From positions 3,658,001 to 3,722,000 of the forward strand of contig NZ_CP011427.1 of assembly GCF_001506165.1 (NCBI RefSeq): DNA of 64,000 bases, read 5' to 3'. Numbering within the stretch: the stretch's first letter is position 1; every line of letters begins with the position of its first letter. The position numbers and the translations under genes are program-made. This DNA comes from Pantoea vagans (GTDB taxonomy: Bacteria; Pseudomonadota; Gammaproteobacteria; Enterobacterales; Enterobacteriaceae). The notes below the pieces were generated by a model. It saw only the letters and a program-made list of their open reading frames with translations. It was not told the origin of the DNA and ran no database searches. Below are positions 27,016-37,767 of this stretch, one piece after another.

Positions 27016-28203
27016 TTAACCGTGATGGCGTACCCGCGTGAAAATGGTGATGGCCGCTAACAGCATCAACACACCACTGGCCATGAACACGCCGCCAGCC
27101 CCTTGGAGGTCAAACATCCAGCCGCCTGCCGCTGCACCTGCGGTGATCGCCAACTGAATCGTCGCCACCAGCAGACCCCCACCGGACTCCGCATCATCCG
27201 GCACCGCACGGGAAATCCACGTTGACCAGCCGGTCGGCATCGAACCGAATGCCAGACCCCACATCGCCACACCCGCACCGACCAGCCAAGGCAGACTGCC
27301 AAAACTCACCAGCACCACAGCCGTGACGCTCATTACCAGCGCCATGCCAGTCAAGGTCAATGACACACTGCGCGTCACCAGGAAACCGGCCAGCGAAGTG
27401 CCGAAGAAGTTCGCCACACCGAATGCCAGTAACACCAGCGACAGCTGATTAATGTTGAGCTGGGCACTGCTCTCCAGGAACGGGCGCAGATAGGTAAAGA
27501 AGGCGAAGTGACCGGTAAACATCATGATCACTGCCAGCATACCCCAGCGCATCAGGCTGTTACGCAGCAGATCCAGCACCCCACCGCTGCGCGCTTTGTT
27601 CTCTGGCGGCATGGCTGGCAAGGTAAAGAATTGCCAGAACAGCGCCAGCACACCTAACACGCCGGTTAACAGGAAGATGTTGCGCCAGCCAATCAAACCG
27701 CCCAGATAGCTGCCCAAAGGCGCGGCAATAATGGTCGCCAGCGAAATACCGCTAAACACAATCGACAGTGCACGCGGCACCTGTTCTGGTGGCACCAATC
27801 GCATGGTGATGGCGGTGGAGAGCGTCCAGAAGCCGCCAATCGCCATGCCAAGCAGTACACGCGCCAGCAAGATCATCGGCAAGTTTTCAGCAAAAGCCAC
27901 CAGCAGCGCCGACGCAATCAGTAACAGCGTGAAGGCCAGCATCACCATGCGACGGTCAAGGCGTCGCGTAATGTTACCGATCACCAGGCTAGTGAGCAGC
28001 GCCACCAGCGCCGTTACCGTCACCGTTTGCCCCGCCTGCCCTTCACTCACCTGCAGCGAGTCGGCAATCGGTGTCAGCAAACTGACCGGCAGAAACTCGG
28101 CGGTAATCAGGCCGAATACGCCAAAGGCCATGGCAAATACCGCACCCCATGCGGGTTTATCCACCGCTATACTTGTTTCGACAACTTCAGTATCCAGACT
28201 CAT
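27016..28203 (-). CDS. MFS exporter, NepI-like (DHA1 family)
   Basis: 395 residues and 12 helices. It shares the arrangement of the purine ribonucleoside exporter NepI: FGLITAEFLPVSLLTPIADSL near the start, GQTVTVTALVALLTSL, GGFWTLSTAITMRLVPPEQV, and MPTGWSTWISRAVPDDAES near the end. The precise substrate is unknown. It diverges from an AraC-type regulator gene 103 bases away, which probably controls it. Confidence 0.85.
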   Translation of the reverse strand: MSLDTEVVETSIAVDKPAWGAVFAMAFGVFGLITAEFLPVSLLTPIADSLQVSEGQAGQTVTVTALVALLTSLVIGNITRRLDRRMVMLAFTLLLIASALLVAFAENLPMILLARVLLGMAIGGFWTLSTAITMRLVPPEQVPRALSIVFSGISLATIIAAPLGSYLGGLIGWRNIFLLTGVLGVLALFWQFFTLPAMPPENKARSGGVLDLLRNSLMRWGMLAVIMMFTGHFAFFTYLRPFLESSAQLNINQLSLVLLAFGVANFFGTSLAGFLVTRSVSLTLTGMALVMSVTAVVLVSFGSLPWLVGAGVAMWGLAFGSMPTGWSTWISRAVPDDAESGGGLLVATIQLAITAGAAAGGWMFDLQGAGGVFMASGVLMLLAAITIFTRVRHHG

Positions 28204-28306
28204 TTGCGATCCCCATCACAAAAATTCAGGTTGTAAGCATAGTGAGACAAAGCAAGACGATCTATGATACAAAAACTTTGTTTTTTGATTATTCGTCTGG
28301 ATTCGT

Positions 28307-29257
28307 ATGAGCCGCTATGAAGATCTGACCAGTGAACTGCTGATGGGTATGCGCTTGTATGGCGTGAAGTATCAGCGTATTGCCTTACATACTCCGTTTG
28401 GTTTGCAGTACGATGACGCGCCGGGTAAAGCTCAACTGCACTTTGTTGGCCGGGGCTCGTTGCTGATCCGCTCGGCATCTGGCGTGATCTATCCACTGCA
28501 AGCCGGCGATGCGCTGCTGATCCCCCACGGCAAAGCGCATGCATTAATTTCATCTGAAGACGCGATCTGCGAGCCGATCGGCACCTTTAACAGTAAGCCG
28601 ATTTGCGGCAGCGTCTGTTCGATAGGCGACAGCGGCGAAGATTGCCCCGACGACAGCGATGTCATCCTGTTTAGCGCCTGCATGGCATTTGAACTCGGTG
28701 GCATGCAGCCGCTGGTGCATACCATGCCGGATGTGATGCTGGTGAGTACCCTGCTGGCACAGTACCCGGAAATCCAACCGATTCTGGATGCTATGGAGCG
28801 TGAAACCCGCGATCGTAAAGCCGGTTTTGCCGGGATTTTGTCCCGACTGGCGGATGTGGTGGCCGCGCAAATCGTTCGCGGCTGGGTGGAAAACGGCTGC
28901 GGCAAGGGCAGTGGCTTAGTGCAGGCATTGCGCGATCCGCGACTCAGCCAGGCAATGGCAGCCATGCACCGCGCACCAGGGGAAAACTGGACGGTGGAGC
29001 GGCTGGCGCGTGAATCAGGCAGCTCGCGCTCGGTGTTTGCCGCGCGTTTTCAGTCCGCCACGGGCATGACGCCGCTGCGCTATCTCACCGAGTTGCGCAT
29101 GCGCCTGGCAGTTGAACGTATCGTGAATGAGGGTGAAGCGGTGGAAAGCGTGGCCTTCCACCTCGGTTACGGTTCACTGGCGGCGTTTAGCCGTGCCTTC
29201 AAGCGTATTGTCGGCTCGCCGCCCGGCGCGTTACGTGCCGCGCGCGAAACCCTTTAA
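28307..29257 (+). CDS. AraC-family regulator with cupin domain and cysteine cluster
   Basis: 316 residues. The N-terminal cupin_6-type sensor (about 10-130) is followed by a C-terminal AraC domain ([23 protein letters not shown] and then [20 protein letters not shown]). A short stretch at about 86-112 holds four cysteines (AIC, PIC, SVC and DC). The general layout resembles RclR, which senses reactive chlorine through cysteines, so a redox role is possible but unproven. It is divergent from the NepI-like exporter and convergent with aer, with a four-base overlap of the two coding ends. Confidence 0.85.
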   Translation: MSRYEDLTSELLMGMRLYGVKYQRIALHTPFGLQYDDAPGKAQLHFVGRGSLLIRSASGVIYPLQAGDALLIPHGKAHALISSEDAICEPIGTFNSKPICGSVCSIGDSGEDCPDDSDVILFSACMAFELGGMQPLVHTMPDVMLVSTLLAQYPEIQPILDAMERETRDRKAGFAGILSRLADVVAAQIVRGWVENGCGKGSGLVQALRDPRLSQAMAAMHRAPGENWTVERLARESGSSRSVFAARFQSATGMTPLRYLTELRMRLAVERIVNEGEAVESVAFHLGYGSLAAFSRAFKRIVGSPPGALRAARETL

Positions 29258-30798
29258 CGAAATACGCTGATGGCTTCCACCAGGCGGTTGGCTTGACGTG
29301 CCATCCGCCCTGAAGCCTCGGCGCTCTCTGCCACGCGGGCGGCGTTTTGATGCGTGATGTCATCCAGATCTTCCACCGCCGTACTGACTTCGCTCAGAGC
29401 GATGGATTGCTCAGCGGTAGCCGAACTGATTTGTGCGATCAGCGCGGTCACGTTTTGCACCTGGCCAACAATCTCCTGCATGGTACGGCCAGCCGCATCT
29501 GCGTGATCGCTGCCGGACTGCACGCGGCTGGCGCTGGTTTCGACCAGGGTTTTAATTTCGCTGGCGGCTTTGGCACTGCGTTGTGCCAGACTGCGCACTT
29601 CACCCGCGACCACGGCAAATCCTTTCCCCTGCTCACCGGCTCGCGCCGCTTCTACGGCGGCATTGAGTGCCAGAATGTTGGTCTGGAAGGCGATCCCGTC
29701 AATCACGCTGGTGATATTGGCGATACGCTTGGAGCTGTCAGCGATTTCCGCCATCATCCCCACCATCTCCTGCATCACTTCACCGCCTTTCAACGCCGCA
29801 TGGCTGGTGTTCTCCGACAGGTTATTCACTTCACTGGCGGTATCGGTATTACTTTTCACCGTGGCGGTCATTTCATTCATGGTGGCCGCCGTTTGCTGCA
29901 CATTGGCTGCGGCTTGTTCGGTACGACGACTCAACTCATCGTTGCTACGGGCAATCGCATCACTGGCGCTTAAGACGTTGATCGCCTGACCGCTGACATC
30001 ATCCACCAGCCAGCGGAACATCAGGCCCAGCTGACCGATGGCGCGCAGGGTGATGCCGATTTCATCGACGCGATCCATCTGCTCCACTTTATGGCTGGCA
30101 CCGGTCGCTACGCTCAGTGCCTGGCGGCAGATGCGCTCCATCGGGCGAGAAATTTGCTGCTCCAGCCACAGGCTGGCCAACAGCAGCAAGACAGCCATGC
30201 CACCGGTAAAGCAGCCGAGTTGCAGAGTGTTCATTCCCAGCAACGCCACCCCACCCACCGACAGCGGCAGCAGTGCCAGCAACGTGGAGCGGATGCGCCA
30301 GCGCAGCGGCATGGTTTTCAACAGGGAGCCAAACCGACGCCAGCCGGTGCCGATCAACAAGCCTTTGTGGAAACGGCGTCCTTTGGCACGCCCTTCTCGG
30401 AAATCGCGGTACAGCGCTTCCGTCTGGCGGATTTCCTCCACGGATGGCTTAGTGCGCACAGACATAAAGCCCTGAACTTTGCCTTCTCTTACCACCGGAA
30501 TCGCGTTGGCACGCACCCAGTAGTGGTCGCCGTTCTTACGGCGATTTTTGACCAGTGCAGTCCAGGGTTCACCCTGTTTCAACGTTGCCCACATATCGGC
30601 GAAGGCTTCCGGCGGCATATCCGGATGACGCACCATATTATGCGGTTGGCCATTGACCTCATCCGGCTCGAACCCGCTGACCTCAATAAAAGCATCGTTG
30701 GCATAGGTGATGTAACTGTTGAGATCGGTGGTCGACATCAGCGTGGCGTCGTCGTCAAAAATAAACTCACGCTGAGTGATGGGCTGGTTGTTCCGCAT
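29254..30798 (-). CDS. aer: Aerotaxis receptor Aer
   Basis: 514 residues (E. coli 506). The N-terminal FAD-binding PAS domain contains [31 protein letters not shown] and [16 protein letters not shown], nearly as in E. coli Aer. Two short hydrophobic stretches (about 170-215) form the membrane anchor, followed by HAMP and a methyl-accepting signalling domain with the hairpin tip [20 protein letters not shown]. It senses redox state rather than a periplasmic ligand and steers swimming toward favourable oxygen levels. It is likely part of the flagellar regulon, but no clear sigma-28 promoter was seen. Confidence 0.95.
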   Translation of the reverse strand: MRNNQPITQREFIFDDDATLMSTTDLNSYITYANDAFIEVSGFEPDEVNGQPHNMVRHPDMPPEAFADMWATLKQGEPWTALVKNRRKNGDHYWVRANAIPVVREGKVQGFMSVRTKPSVEEIRQTEALYRDFREGRAKGRRFHKGLLIGTGWRRFGSLLKTMPLRWRIRSTLLALLPLSVGGVALLGMNTLQLGCFTGGMAVLLLLASLWLEQQISRPMERICRQALSVATGASHKVEQMDRVDEIGITLRAIGQLGLMFRWLVDDVSGQAINVLSASDAIARSNDELSRRTEQAAANVQQTAATMNEMTATVKSNTDTASEVNNLSENTSHAALKGGEVMQEMVGMMAEIADSSKRIANITSVIDGIAFQTNILALNAAVEAARAGEQGKGFAVVAGEVRSLAQRSAKAASEIKTLVETSASRVQSGSDHADAAGRTMQEIVGQVQNVTALIAQISSATAEQSIALSEVSTAVEDLDDITHQNAARVAESAEASGRMARQANRLVEAISVFR

Positions 30799-31064
30799 GT
30801 GTGTTGTCCTTGCAAGATGCAGGCTAAAGGAAAAATCGATAATACTTTTTTACCTTTTCGGCAGCGCAAGGAGCGGGCTTTAGCACGAATAATTAATTTT
30901 CATCCTGAATTAAAGGCCAAACGGGTAATGTCCCTGTTTTTTATAGTGGAAAAGAATCAATAAAATTTCATTTAGGGTAAATGAAATCATTGTTTAGCTT
31001 GATGAGCAGAGTGCGCATCAATGCGCACTCTACGAAAACAGCTACATCCCTGTAGGGTCGTCGG
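30799..31064. repeat. Intergenic region with an 11-bp-stem palindromic repeat
   Basis: The aer promoter region is followed by a strong repeat unit, AGAGTGCGCAT-CA-ATGCGCACTCT plus AC (31008-31033), and a partial CTGTAGGGTCGTCGGC unit (31050-31065) abutting the autotransporter stop codon. No gene is present. Confidence 0.75.
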
Positions 31065-34000
31065 CTAAAACTGCCACCTTACGCCCACGTTGTAGCGCCA
31101 GCCTTTGGCCCCGTTGCCGTTAATCTCTTTGCGATAATCAGCTTCGGCATACAGCGACACATCCTTTTGCAGCGTGGCGGTGCCGCCTGCGCCCACTTCC
31201 CACATCTGACCAAAGTGACCGCTGGTGAAGGTTGCCCCCAACGCAGGGTTATCCACTGAAGAGACGTTGGTCTCTGCCGTACCGCCCCAGCCTTTATAGA
31301 AATTCGCGCGCAGATAGGGGGTGTACTGACGTTGGCTGTCATCCGTCCAGGTACGATCGAGCCGTGCGCCCAGACGTCCGATGGTCTGGTGGTAATCGCC
31401 ATAGCGCACTTTATTGCCATCCTGATCGGTAAAGTCATTCATGTTGAGCTTCATATACATCAACTGCGCCTGCGGCTCCAGTTTATAGCCATCGCCCAGG
31501 TCGAACGGATAGCCGCTCTCCAGTGAGGCGGTCCAACCGTGCGCCTTCAACTTCGCCTCTTGCTGCTGTCGCGCAATAGCCGTTTCGCCGCGATGCCAGT
31601 CAAACGAGAGCACGCCGTCCAGATAGAAACCGCTTTGACGCTGCCAGGTGCCGTAAAACGCCAGGCTGTCGCTGTCAAAGGTGGTGCTGCTGTAACCATC
31701 CGCCGCATCTGGGCGAATACGGGTGTTACCGCGCGTGTAGGCCAAACCACCGCGCAGGCTGTCTTTCTCCCCGTCGAGGCGCAAGAGGTTACCGCCCACC
31801 TGCACCGCACTGTAATCCAAATCAAAGTCGTAACCGTAATCAGTAAAACGCTGGTCACTTTTGTATTTCAGGTTTGAACCGATATAGCGCAGGAACATCT
31901 CGCCGCCCTCGCCCTCTGGCCGCGTCTGCTCATGGCGCAAGTCGCCAAGACGTTTATGCAGATCGTCAATGATCGCCGAGGTGTAATACGCCAGCCCGAC
32001 CGGCGCAGAGATATACGAAGGCACCTGCGGCACCACGGCAGCACGCGCATCGTAGCTTTGACCGCTACCGAACGCATCGGTGATAAAGGTCGATGGGCAG
32101 CTGGCGCCGTCTTCGCAGACGTAATAATTTGCCAGTCGATAATCCCAGTAATTGTTGCCACTACCGCTGACCAAACGCTGGCTGGGGTCAGTGCTGCCCG
32201 GCGCAAAGGTGTAGAGCCGATACTGCCACGGCCCGGCACCGAGATAGCCGTCTTTCAGTGCAAAACTCTCCGGACTGGCGTTACCCGCCACCTGGGCCAG
32301 GGATATCCCTTCGTTGCCTTCAATCCCGCCGTTGCGGTTGAGATCGGTAAGCGCCCCAGTACTGCTGTCCGTCAGTTTCACATTCACCAGCGTGGTGCCG
32401 CTGGCGTTGCCCGTCACGTTGAGATGGTCAGTGAACTGGTTGCTCAGCGCGCCCCCCTCGTTGAGGTCGGTGATCAGGTTAAGCTGACCACCGCTGGATG
32501 CCAGTGACCCGTTGATGTTGAGCGTGTTGCCCGGCGACCCTGTGCCGTTGGTCAGATCCAACGTCCCCGCATTATTCACTGTGAGTGAGTCCGCCGTGCC
32601 GCCTGCCAGCGTCGGGTGCACATTATTACCGGCGTACAGTGTCGAATCCGCATCCACATTGATGGTGCTGTGTGCCAGATTGAGGTTATCGGTCAACGTC
32701 CACTGGGTGTTGGCGAAGTTGATAGTGCTCCAGCCGCTGCCCAGATTCACCCCTTTGTTGAGATCGTCTGCACTAAAGCTGCCGCCGCGTGAATCAATCT
32801 GGTTGAAAGTCAGGGTGTTGCCAGTACCGCTGCCGCTGGTGAGGTGATAAGTCGTACCCAGATCAACGTTGCTGACTTGCGCGCTGTTGTTGTTGTCATT
32901 CCCCATCGTCAGGCTGCCGTTAAGCGTGCCCCCCGTCCAACGAAATACATCAGATCCGCCGCCGGGATTGATATCGCCGCGCACCTCCCCCTCGGTCAAC
33001 AGCACTTCATCATCGGCATTGCTTCCGGCCACCGCCACCGTCTGGGGATTGGCCGTAATGATCGATCCATAGTTCTCAAATATGGTTTTACCGCCACGCA
33101 AATCCACCACCGGAGACGTCAGGCTGTTGGAGGTAAAAGTACCGGTATTGGTGATGGTGCCCGCCGTGCTGGAAACCAGTGCCGAGCCACCTGCAGGGTT
33201 ATCAATATTCACGTCAGCTGCGGTGGTCACATTACCGCTGGTGTTGGCACGGATCCCTGTGCCGCCTGCGCCGGTCACATTGAACTGATAGCCCGATCCC
33301 AGCGTTAAATCGCCACGGGTGGTCGATCCATCCGCATTGGCGATGTTCAGCCCGGTGCCGCTGCCCGACACATTAGTGGTCACGGTGGAGGCGGGATCAA
33401 AGGCCACGGCAGTGCGGATCCCGTTACCGTTGCCAACGTTGAGGGTGAGATTGCTCAGGCTGACATTGCTGAGTTCTGCACGGTTTTCGATACCGTTGCC
33501 GCTGCCGAGCACGTTGACCGTGGCATCGCTGGCGCTCAGTGCGGTCGCACCGGTATCCAGCAAAATGCCGTGCGCATTGCCGCGTGTCGTGATCACCGTG
33601 TCACTGCCGGTGAGCGCCAGCTGCGCGCCATCACTGATGCGCACGCCCGCTGCACCGTTATCCACGTTGATTACGCCGCCCTTAGCCAGGGTGCTGCCGC
33701 TGCCGGAGACATCCAGCCCAGTGCCACTCGCCACATTCACCGTGCCGTTGTTGGTTAAGGTGCTGCCGGCACGCGAGCGAATACCGATGTTATCGCTGCC
33801 GGTGAGATTCAGCGCACCATTGTTCACCAGCTCGGCACCGTTGGTGACATCAAAGCCGATGGCGTTGCTGCCTGCGCCGCTCAGATTGGCATTGCTGGTG
33901 ACGGTAGTGGGTGCCGAGCTGCCATTCAGCGCATTGCTCAGGTCAGTGCGCAGATTATTCACCAGCACTCCCACCGCATTACTGCCGCTGAGATTGAGCG

Positions 34001-37000
34001 TGCTGCCGCTGGCCAGAGTGGCAGCTGCGCCCCCTTCGACCCGCACCGCGGTGCTGCCCTGCCCGCTGGCGGTGAAACGGGCATTGGCGCTGTTCAGGCT
34101 GCTACCACTCCCCGAAACAATCACGCCCGTGCTGTTCACGCCGCTGGTGGTCAGTGCCGTTGGGCTACTAAAGCTCAAGGCTGCACCATCATCAATGCGA
34201 TATCCGGTGGAGTTTTGCGTGTTCACATCCAGTGCGTTCGCAGCCGAGTTGATGCGTGAACCATTGCCTGCGGCGTGATAAGCAATCTGATCGGTATTAT
34301 TGAAAATCGGCGTAGAGCCTGCCGCAATATTCACCTGCGCGCCATTGATCGCCTCTGCGCCTATCGCGCCCGTGCCGTTAAGGTTCAAGGTGCCGCTGTT
34401 AAGATTGGCAATGGCCCGGCTGCCGCTGGCGCTGACACCCCGGCTACGATTCGTGGTGCTGCCACCATTGACATTGATGTTGCCGCTGTTATTGGCGGTG
34501 GTATTCGCCGTGCTGCCGCTGCTGTTGACCGCAATACCAGTACCACCATCATTGATGCTGATGTTACCGCTGTTGCTGCCAGTGGCACCGCTCTCTACCC
34601 GAATACCGGTGGCGTTTGCCCCGCTGAAATTGATGTCACCGGTGTTATTGAGTTGCGCACGATTGCGCGCCAGATAACCCACCAATCCGGTTTGTGATGA
34701 GCTGAGTGCGGCGGCTGAACTCAGGCGGGTGCCGGTAACGGGAGCACCACTGTTACTGCCCGCCAGGGTATGTTTTTGCCCATCCACAATCGCGCCGATG
34801 GCATTGTTGCCGGTCAGATTGATGGTGGTGGCATTGTCGATAGTGCCGGTGGCTCCGCCTTCGATATTGACCCCCGTGGCACCCGCGCCGCTGACATTAA
34901 GCGTGGCGTTGCGCGTATTCACCTCCGTGCCCCCCGTGCCGCTGCCATTCACCGCCACCGAACCCGCGCCTGATGCGGTGAGAGACAGGTCGGTACCATC
35001 AAAATCTGCACCCTGCTCGACGCGGAACAGGGTTGAATTGGCGGTGGTGACATTGAAGGGATTATTGCCCGCGACGTTGATCAGCGCATTGGGGCCATAG
35101 GCGAAGAAGGCGATCTGATTGCTGCCATTGCTAAAGGAGGGAATGGCATTTGCCGCCACGTTCACCGTGGCATTGCCGCGCGCATGCACGCCAATCGCGC
35201 CGTTACCACTGAGGTTCACCGGACCATCAATGTCTGCGCTGGCTTGGCCGGTTCCCTGACCTTCAACCCAGACGCCAAAGTTGCGCGTTCCGCTCGCCGG
35301 ATCGGCCCCACCCGCAACGTTAATGGTGCCCGTGGAGTTGGCCGATGCGCTGTTGCCATTGGTCGCCACCACTTTCACGCCGGTACCGTTGACGCCGTTG
35401 AGATTGATGGTGCCGCTGTTGTCGATATTTCCGCTGCTATTGGTCACCGACATGCCGACGTTTTCACGCGGTACCGTTGCTGCGGCACCGTTCACATCAA
35501 TGGTGCCGTTGTTCAGCATCGTGACATTGTTGGCACCTGAGGCCGACATGCCTGCTGCATTCTGTACTTTTGAACCGATAACAATGTTGCCGTTGTTGGT
35601 GGCGCTGCCGTTGGCCACCAACGCGATGCCACTGGTCAGGCCGCTCTGATTCATCGCCGTATCCGCGACGTTATCCGTCAGGCTGTTCTGTGGACCCCGG
35701 CCGATATAAATCTGCCCATCGGCCGTATTGGTAAACGTGGACGTTGGGGTGGTCAACAAAACCCCAGAGGCGGTACCACTGGCACTGGAACCATTAACGC
35801 CAACGTTGATGTTGCCGCTGTTGTTGGATGTGGCGTTATCCTCCAATCGAATCCCCGCCACACCGTACTGCGAATTGCTACCGATGGTGGCCAGGTTGAC
35901 GATGCCATTATTGTTGAACTCACTGCCGCTCTGCACCAGCACGCCGTTAGCGCCATAGCCGGTAGAACCAATGCCGGTACCATCCTGGCGATTCAGGAAA
36001 CCACCGTTAATCACGCCAGTGGCGCTGGTGCTGCCGTTGCTGCCGCCCGCCAGCACCAGCGCTGTACCGTTGTTAGCGATCGTGCCTCGACTGGCGAGCT
36101 TGCCATCAATCACCGCCTGCGCACCGTTTGACGCTTTAATTGCGCCGCCCGTCGAACCAACCACCTCCAGCGTTTTACCCGCCGCCAGATTGACGCGCGC
36201 GTTTGCGCCATCGGCATTCACCACGATGCGATTGCCTATATGCTGAGTCACTTCATCCGGGGGCGTGGCGCTGACGTCGTAAACAATATTGCCGTTGGTC
36301 ACGGTGACGGCCTTGTTGAAGTCGGTCAGATAGTTGGCTTTATCGAGATTGCCTGATTGCAGTTGGCTGATCAGCCAGTTGTTATAGGTTTGTAGCTCAC
36401 TGGCGCTGGTGACCGAGAAGGTGTGGTTGGCACCGTCCAGCGTTTGCACACTGAAACTGCCGTTGTACGTCGCGAGATTTTGCACCTGAAACGTTTGCGT
36501 GGCTCCTGCGCCGTCAGGGGTGGCGGCAGTGCCAAAGAAGCTGATGCGATTGTTGGAATTCCAGTTCAGCGTGCTGTCGCTACCTACCTGAAACAGCGTG
36601 GTCTGTTTGGCAGCCATGCTCCAACTGTTGGTGCTGGCGCTGCTAGCAGCATTCGGCTGGCCGATGTTCACATCAAGTGAACCTCCATTAGAGACATCCG
36701 CGACCCGTGCGTTGATGTATTGATCGCCGTTCACATTCACCACATCGGGCACGGCAGTGTCTGAGGTCACGGGCGCTTGTGCCACCAGGCTGGCGGAGTT
36801 GTAAACCTGGAAGGTGGTATTACCGCCCGTAGTGGGATCAGGCACCGTAATGGCAAAGTTCTGCGGCCCAGGATTGAGGCGCGTCTGGTTGAGGAACTGC
36901 GCACCCGAGGTGATATTCACCTGAGCCAGGCTTGAACTCACTGAGCCGTCGGTACCCGGTGCAAAATCCGGGTTACCGGTCAAGGTTTCGCTCGTGCCAC

Positions 37001-37148
37001 TCACATCAATATTCTGCTCACCAAAGAGGTTGTCATTGACCTGCGGTGAATAGCTCCCCAATGTTACCGCTTGTGCACTGATATAGGGATAAAACAGTGC
37101 CTGTGCCGCTAATATTCCGATGGCGATCGGATTTAATTTGAACTTCAT
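31065..37148 (-). CDS. Large autotransporter adhesin (type Va secretion)
   Basis: 2027 residues. A signal peptide (about 1-27, ending AQA) leads into a 1700-residue Gly/Asn/Ser/Thr-rich passenger of beta-helix repeats (patterns such as NNSGNINVNG and TLNLSGSNAVGV). The C-terminal ~280 residues are the autotransporter beta-barrel, with MFLRYIGSNLKYKSD and GWRYNVGVRWQF ending in Phe. Residues ~648-791 and ~925-1067 are diverged copies of one ~143-residue block. Two cysteines (1678 and 1684, VCEDGASC) sit just before the barrel. Such proteins act in adhesion or aggregation; no protease triad was seen. Long open frames on the opposite strand are side effects of repeat composition. The coding DNA is repetitive, so copy number may vary between strains. 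Confidence 0.93.
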   Translation of the reverse strand: MKFKLNPIAIGILAAQALFYPYISAQAVTLGSYSPQVNDNLFGEQNIDVSGTSETLTGNPDFAPGTDGSVSSSLAQVNITSGAQFLNQTRLNPGPQNFAITVPDPTTGGNTTFQVYNSASLVAQAPVTSDTAVPDVVNVNGDQYINARVADVSNGGSLDVNIGQPNAASSASTNSWSMAAKQTTLFQVGSDSTLNWNSNNRISFFGTAATPDGAGATQTFQVQNLATYNGSFSVQTLDGANHTFSVTSASELQTYNNWLISQLQSGNLDKANYLTDFNKAVTVTNGNIVYDVSATPPDEVTQHIGNRIVVNADGANARVNLAAGKTLEVVGSTGGAIKASNGAQAVIDGKLASRGTIANNGTALVLAGGSNGSTSATGVINGGFLNRQDGTGIGSTGYGANGVLVQSGSEFNNNGIVNLATIGSNSQYGVAGIRLEDNATSNNSGNINVGVNGSSASGTASGVLLTTPTSTFTNTADGQIYIGRGPQNSLTDNVADTAMNQSGLTSGIALVANGSATNNGNIVIGSKVQNAAGMSASGANNVTMLNNGTIDVNGAAATVPRENVGMSVTNSSGNIDNSGTINLNGVNGTGVKVVATNGNSASANSTGTINVAGGADPASGTRNFGVWVEGQGTGQASADIDGPVNLSGNGAIGVHARGNATVNVAANAIPSFSNGSNQIAFFAYGPNALINVAGNNPFNVTTANSTLFRVEQGADFDGTDLSLTASGAGSVAVNGSGTGGTEVNTRNATLNVSGAGATGVNIEGGATGTIDNATTINLTGNNAIGAIVDGQKHTLAGSNSGAPVTGTRLSSAAALSSSQTGLVGYLARNRAQLNNTGDINFSGANATGIRVESGATGSNSGNISINDGGTGIAVNSSGSTANTTANNSGNINVNGGSTTNRSRGVSASGSRAIANLNSGTLNLNGTGAIGAEAINGAQVNIAAGSTPIFNNTDQIAYHAAGNGSRINSAANALDVNTQNSTGYRIDDGAALSFSSPTALTTSGVNSTGVIVSGSGSSLNSANARFTASGQGSTAVRVEGGAAATLASGSTLNLSGSNAVGVLVNNLRTDLSNALNGSSAPTTVTSNANLSGAGSNAIGFDVTNGAELVNNGALNLTGSDNIGIRSRAGSTLTNNGTVNVASGTGLDVSGSGSTLAKGGVINVDNGAAGVRISDGAQLALTGSDTVITTRGNAHGILLDTGATALSASDATVNVLGSGNGIENRAELSNVSLSNLTLNVGNGNGIRTAVAFDPASTVTTNVSGSGTGLNIANADGSTTRGDLTLGSGYQFNVTGAGGTGIRANTSGNVTTAADVNIDNPAGGSALVSSTAGTITNTGTFTSNSLTSPVVDLRGGKTIFENYGSIITANPQTVAVAGSNADDEVLLTEGEVRGDINPGGGSDVFRWTGGTLNGSLTMGNDNNNSAQVSNVDLGTTYHLTSGSGTGNTLTFNQIDSRGGSFSADDLNKGVNLGSGWSTINFANTQWTLTDNLNLAHSTINVDADSTLYAGNNVHPTLAGGTADSLTVNNAGTLDLTNGTGSPGNTLNINGSLASSGGQLNLITDLNEGGALSNQFTDHLNVTGNASGTTLVNVKLTDSSTGALTDLNRNGGIEGNEGISLAQVAGNASPESFALKDGYLGAGPWQYRLYTFAPGSTDPSQRLVSGSGNNYWDYRLANYYVCEDGASCPSTFITDAFGSGQSYDARAAVVPQVPSYISAPVGLAYYTSAIIDDLHKRLGDLRHEQTRPEGEGGEMFLRYIGSNLKYKSDQRFTDYGYDFDLDYSAVQVGGNLLRLDGEKDSLRGGLAYTRGNTRIRPDAADGYSSTTFDSDSLAFYGTWQRQSGFYLDGVLSFDWHRGETAIARQQQEAKLKAHGWTASLESGYPFDLGDGYKLEPQAQLMYMKLNMNDFTDQDGNKVRYGDYHQTIGRLGARLDRTWTDDSQRQYTPYLRANFYKGWGGTAETNVSSVDNPALGATFTSGHFGQMWEVGAGGTATLQKDVSLYAEADYRKEINGNGAKGWRYNVGVRWQF

Positions 37149-37767
37149 ACTTCCTCCGGTGGGCGTGCAGCGTCCACGCTGTTATTGCAACAGCGTTAAA
37201 TTCATCGCGAGGGGATAAAGCGGCAGGAATAACACCAACCCCGATGAGCAATTAATTTCTGAGAACCACTGTGTGAAGAAAGTACGGCGCAGCGAAAAAG
37301 AGACAGAACTGTTGTTATAGATTAATTGGCTTTAGGTATAGACTTTTCTGCCATGAGAAGCAAAAGGCAATTGCAGCTAACCTATTGTCACAATGAGGAA
37401 ATAAATGCGAGGCGGGATAAATTATTGGCAATATTTAATTCCGCAGATAATCAACTGTTAGCACGCTAAGTTGTTAATAATTTCTTTATTTTTTCTTAGC
37501 GTTTTATTTACGATTGGCACGGCAAGACGCAGGTCGATCGTGCCAAGGTAAACGATACGGCGAAATGCAAAAGTGTGACCTGCATCACGCTTCATTGGCG
37601 CAAATCAGGCACTCCTGAAGCGGCATGATTTATCGCTCATCCTTTCTTCGAGGCCAAAAGTGCGCACCCTACAAAAACCGCGCACGATCGTCGTAGGGTT
37701 GCCATTGATGGCGACCGAAAAGCGCTTAACTGACTAGCCTGACGCCATAACTCGCGCCGCTACGGGA
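37149..37767. repeat. Intergenic region with degenerate palindromic repeats and a CRP-like site
   Basis: This 619-base gap lies upstream of the autotransporter and downstream of murP (both on the complement strand). It is AT-rich near the autotransporter, consistent with its promoter. TGTGACCTGCATCACG at 37574-37589 resembles a CRP site. From 37619 there are four degenerate units, including GTAGGGTTGCCATTGATGGC (37693-37712, stem GGTTGCCAT/ATGGCGACC) and CTCGCGCCGCTACG (37751-37764). No gene is supported. Confidence 0.6.

Noticed and set aside
30799..30870. Sigma-28 promoter for aer
   Set aside because: A TAAA-like and an ATCGAT-like element are present, but spacing and sequence are too far from the consensus to call.
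33319..34278. Long open frame opposite the autotransporter gene, along with several others on that strand
   Set aside because: They arise from the Gly/Asn/Thr-rich repeated codons of the autotransporter; the translations are Pro/Leu/Val-rich low-complexity strings with no family.
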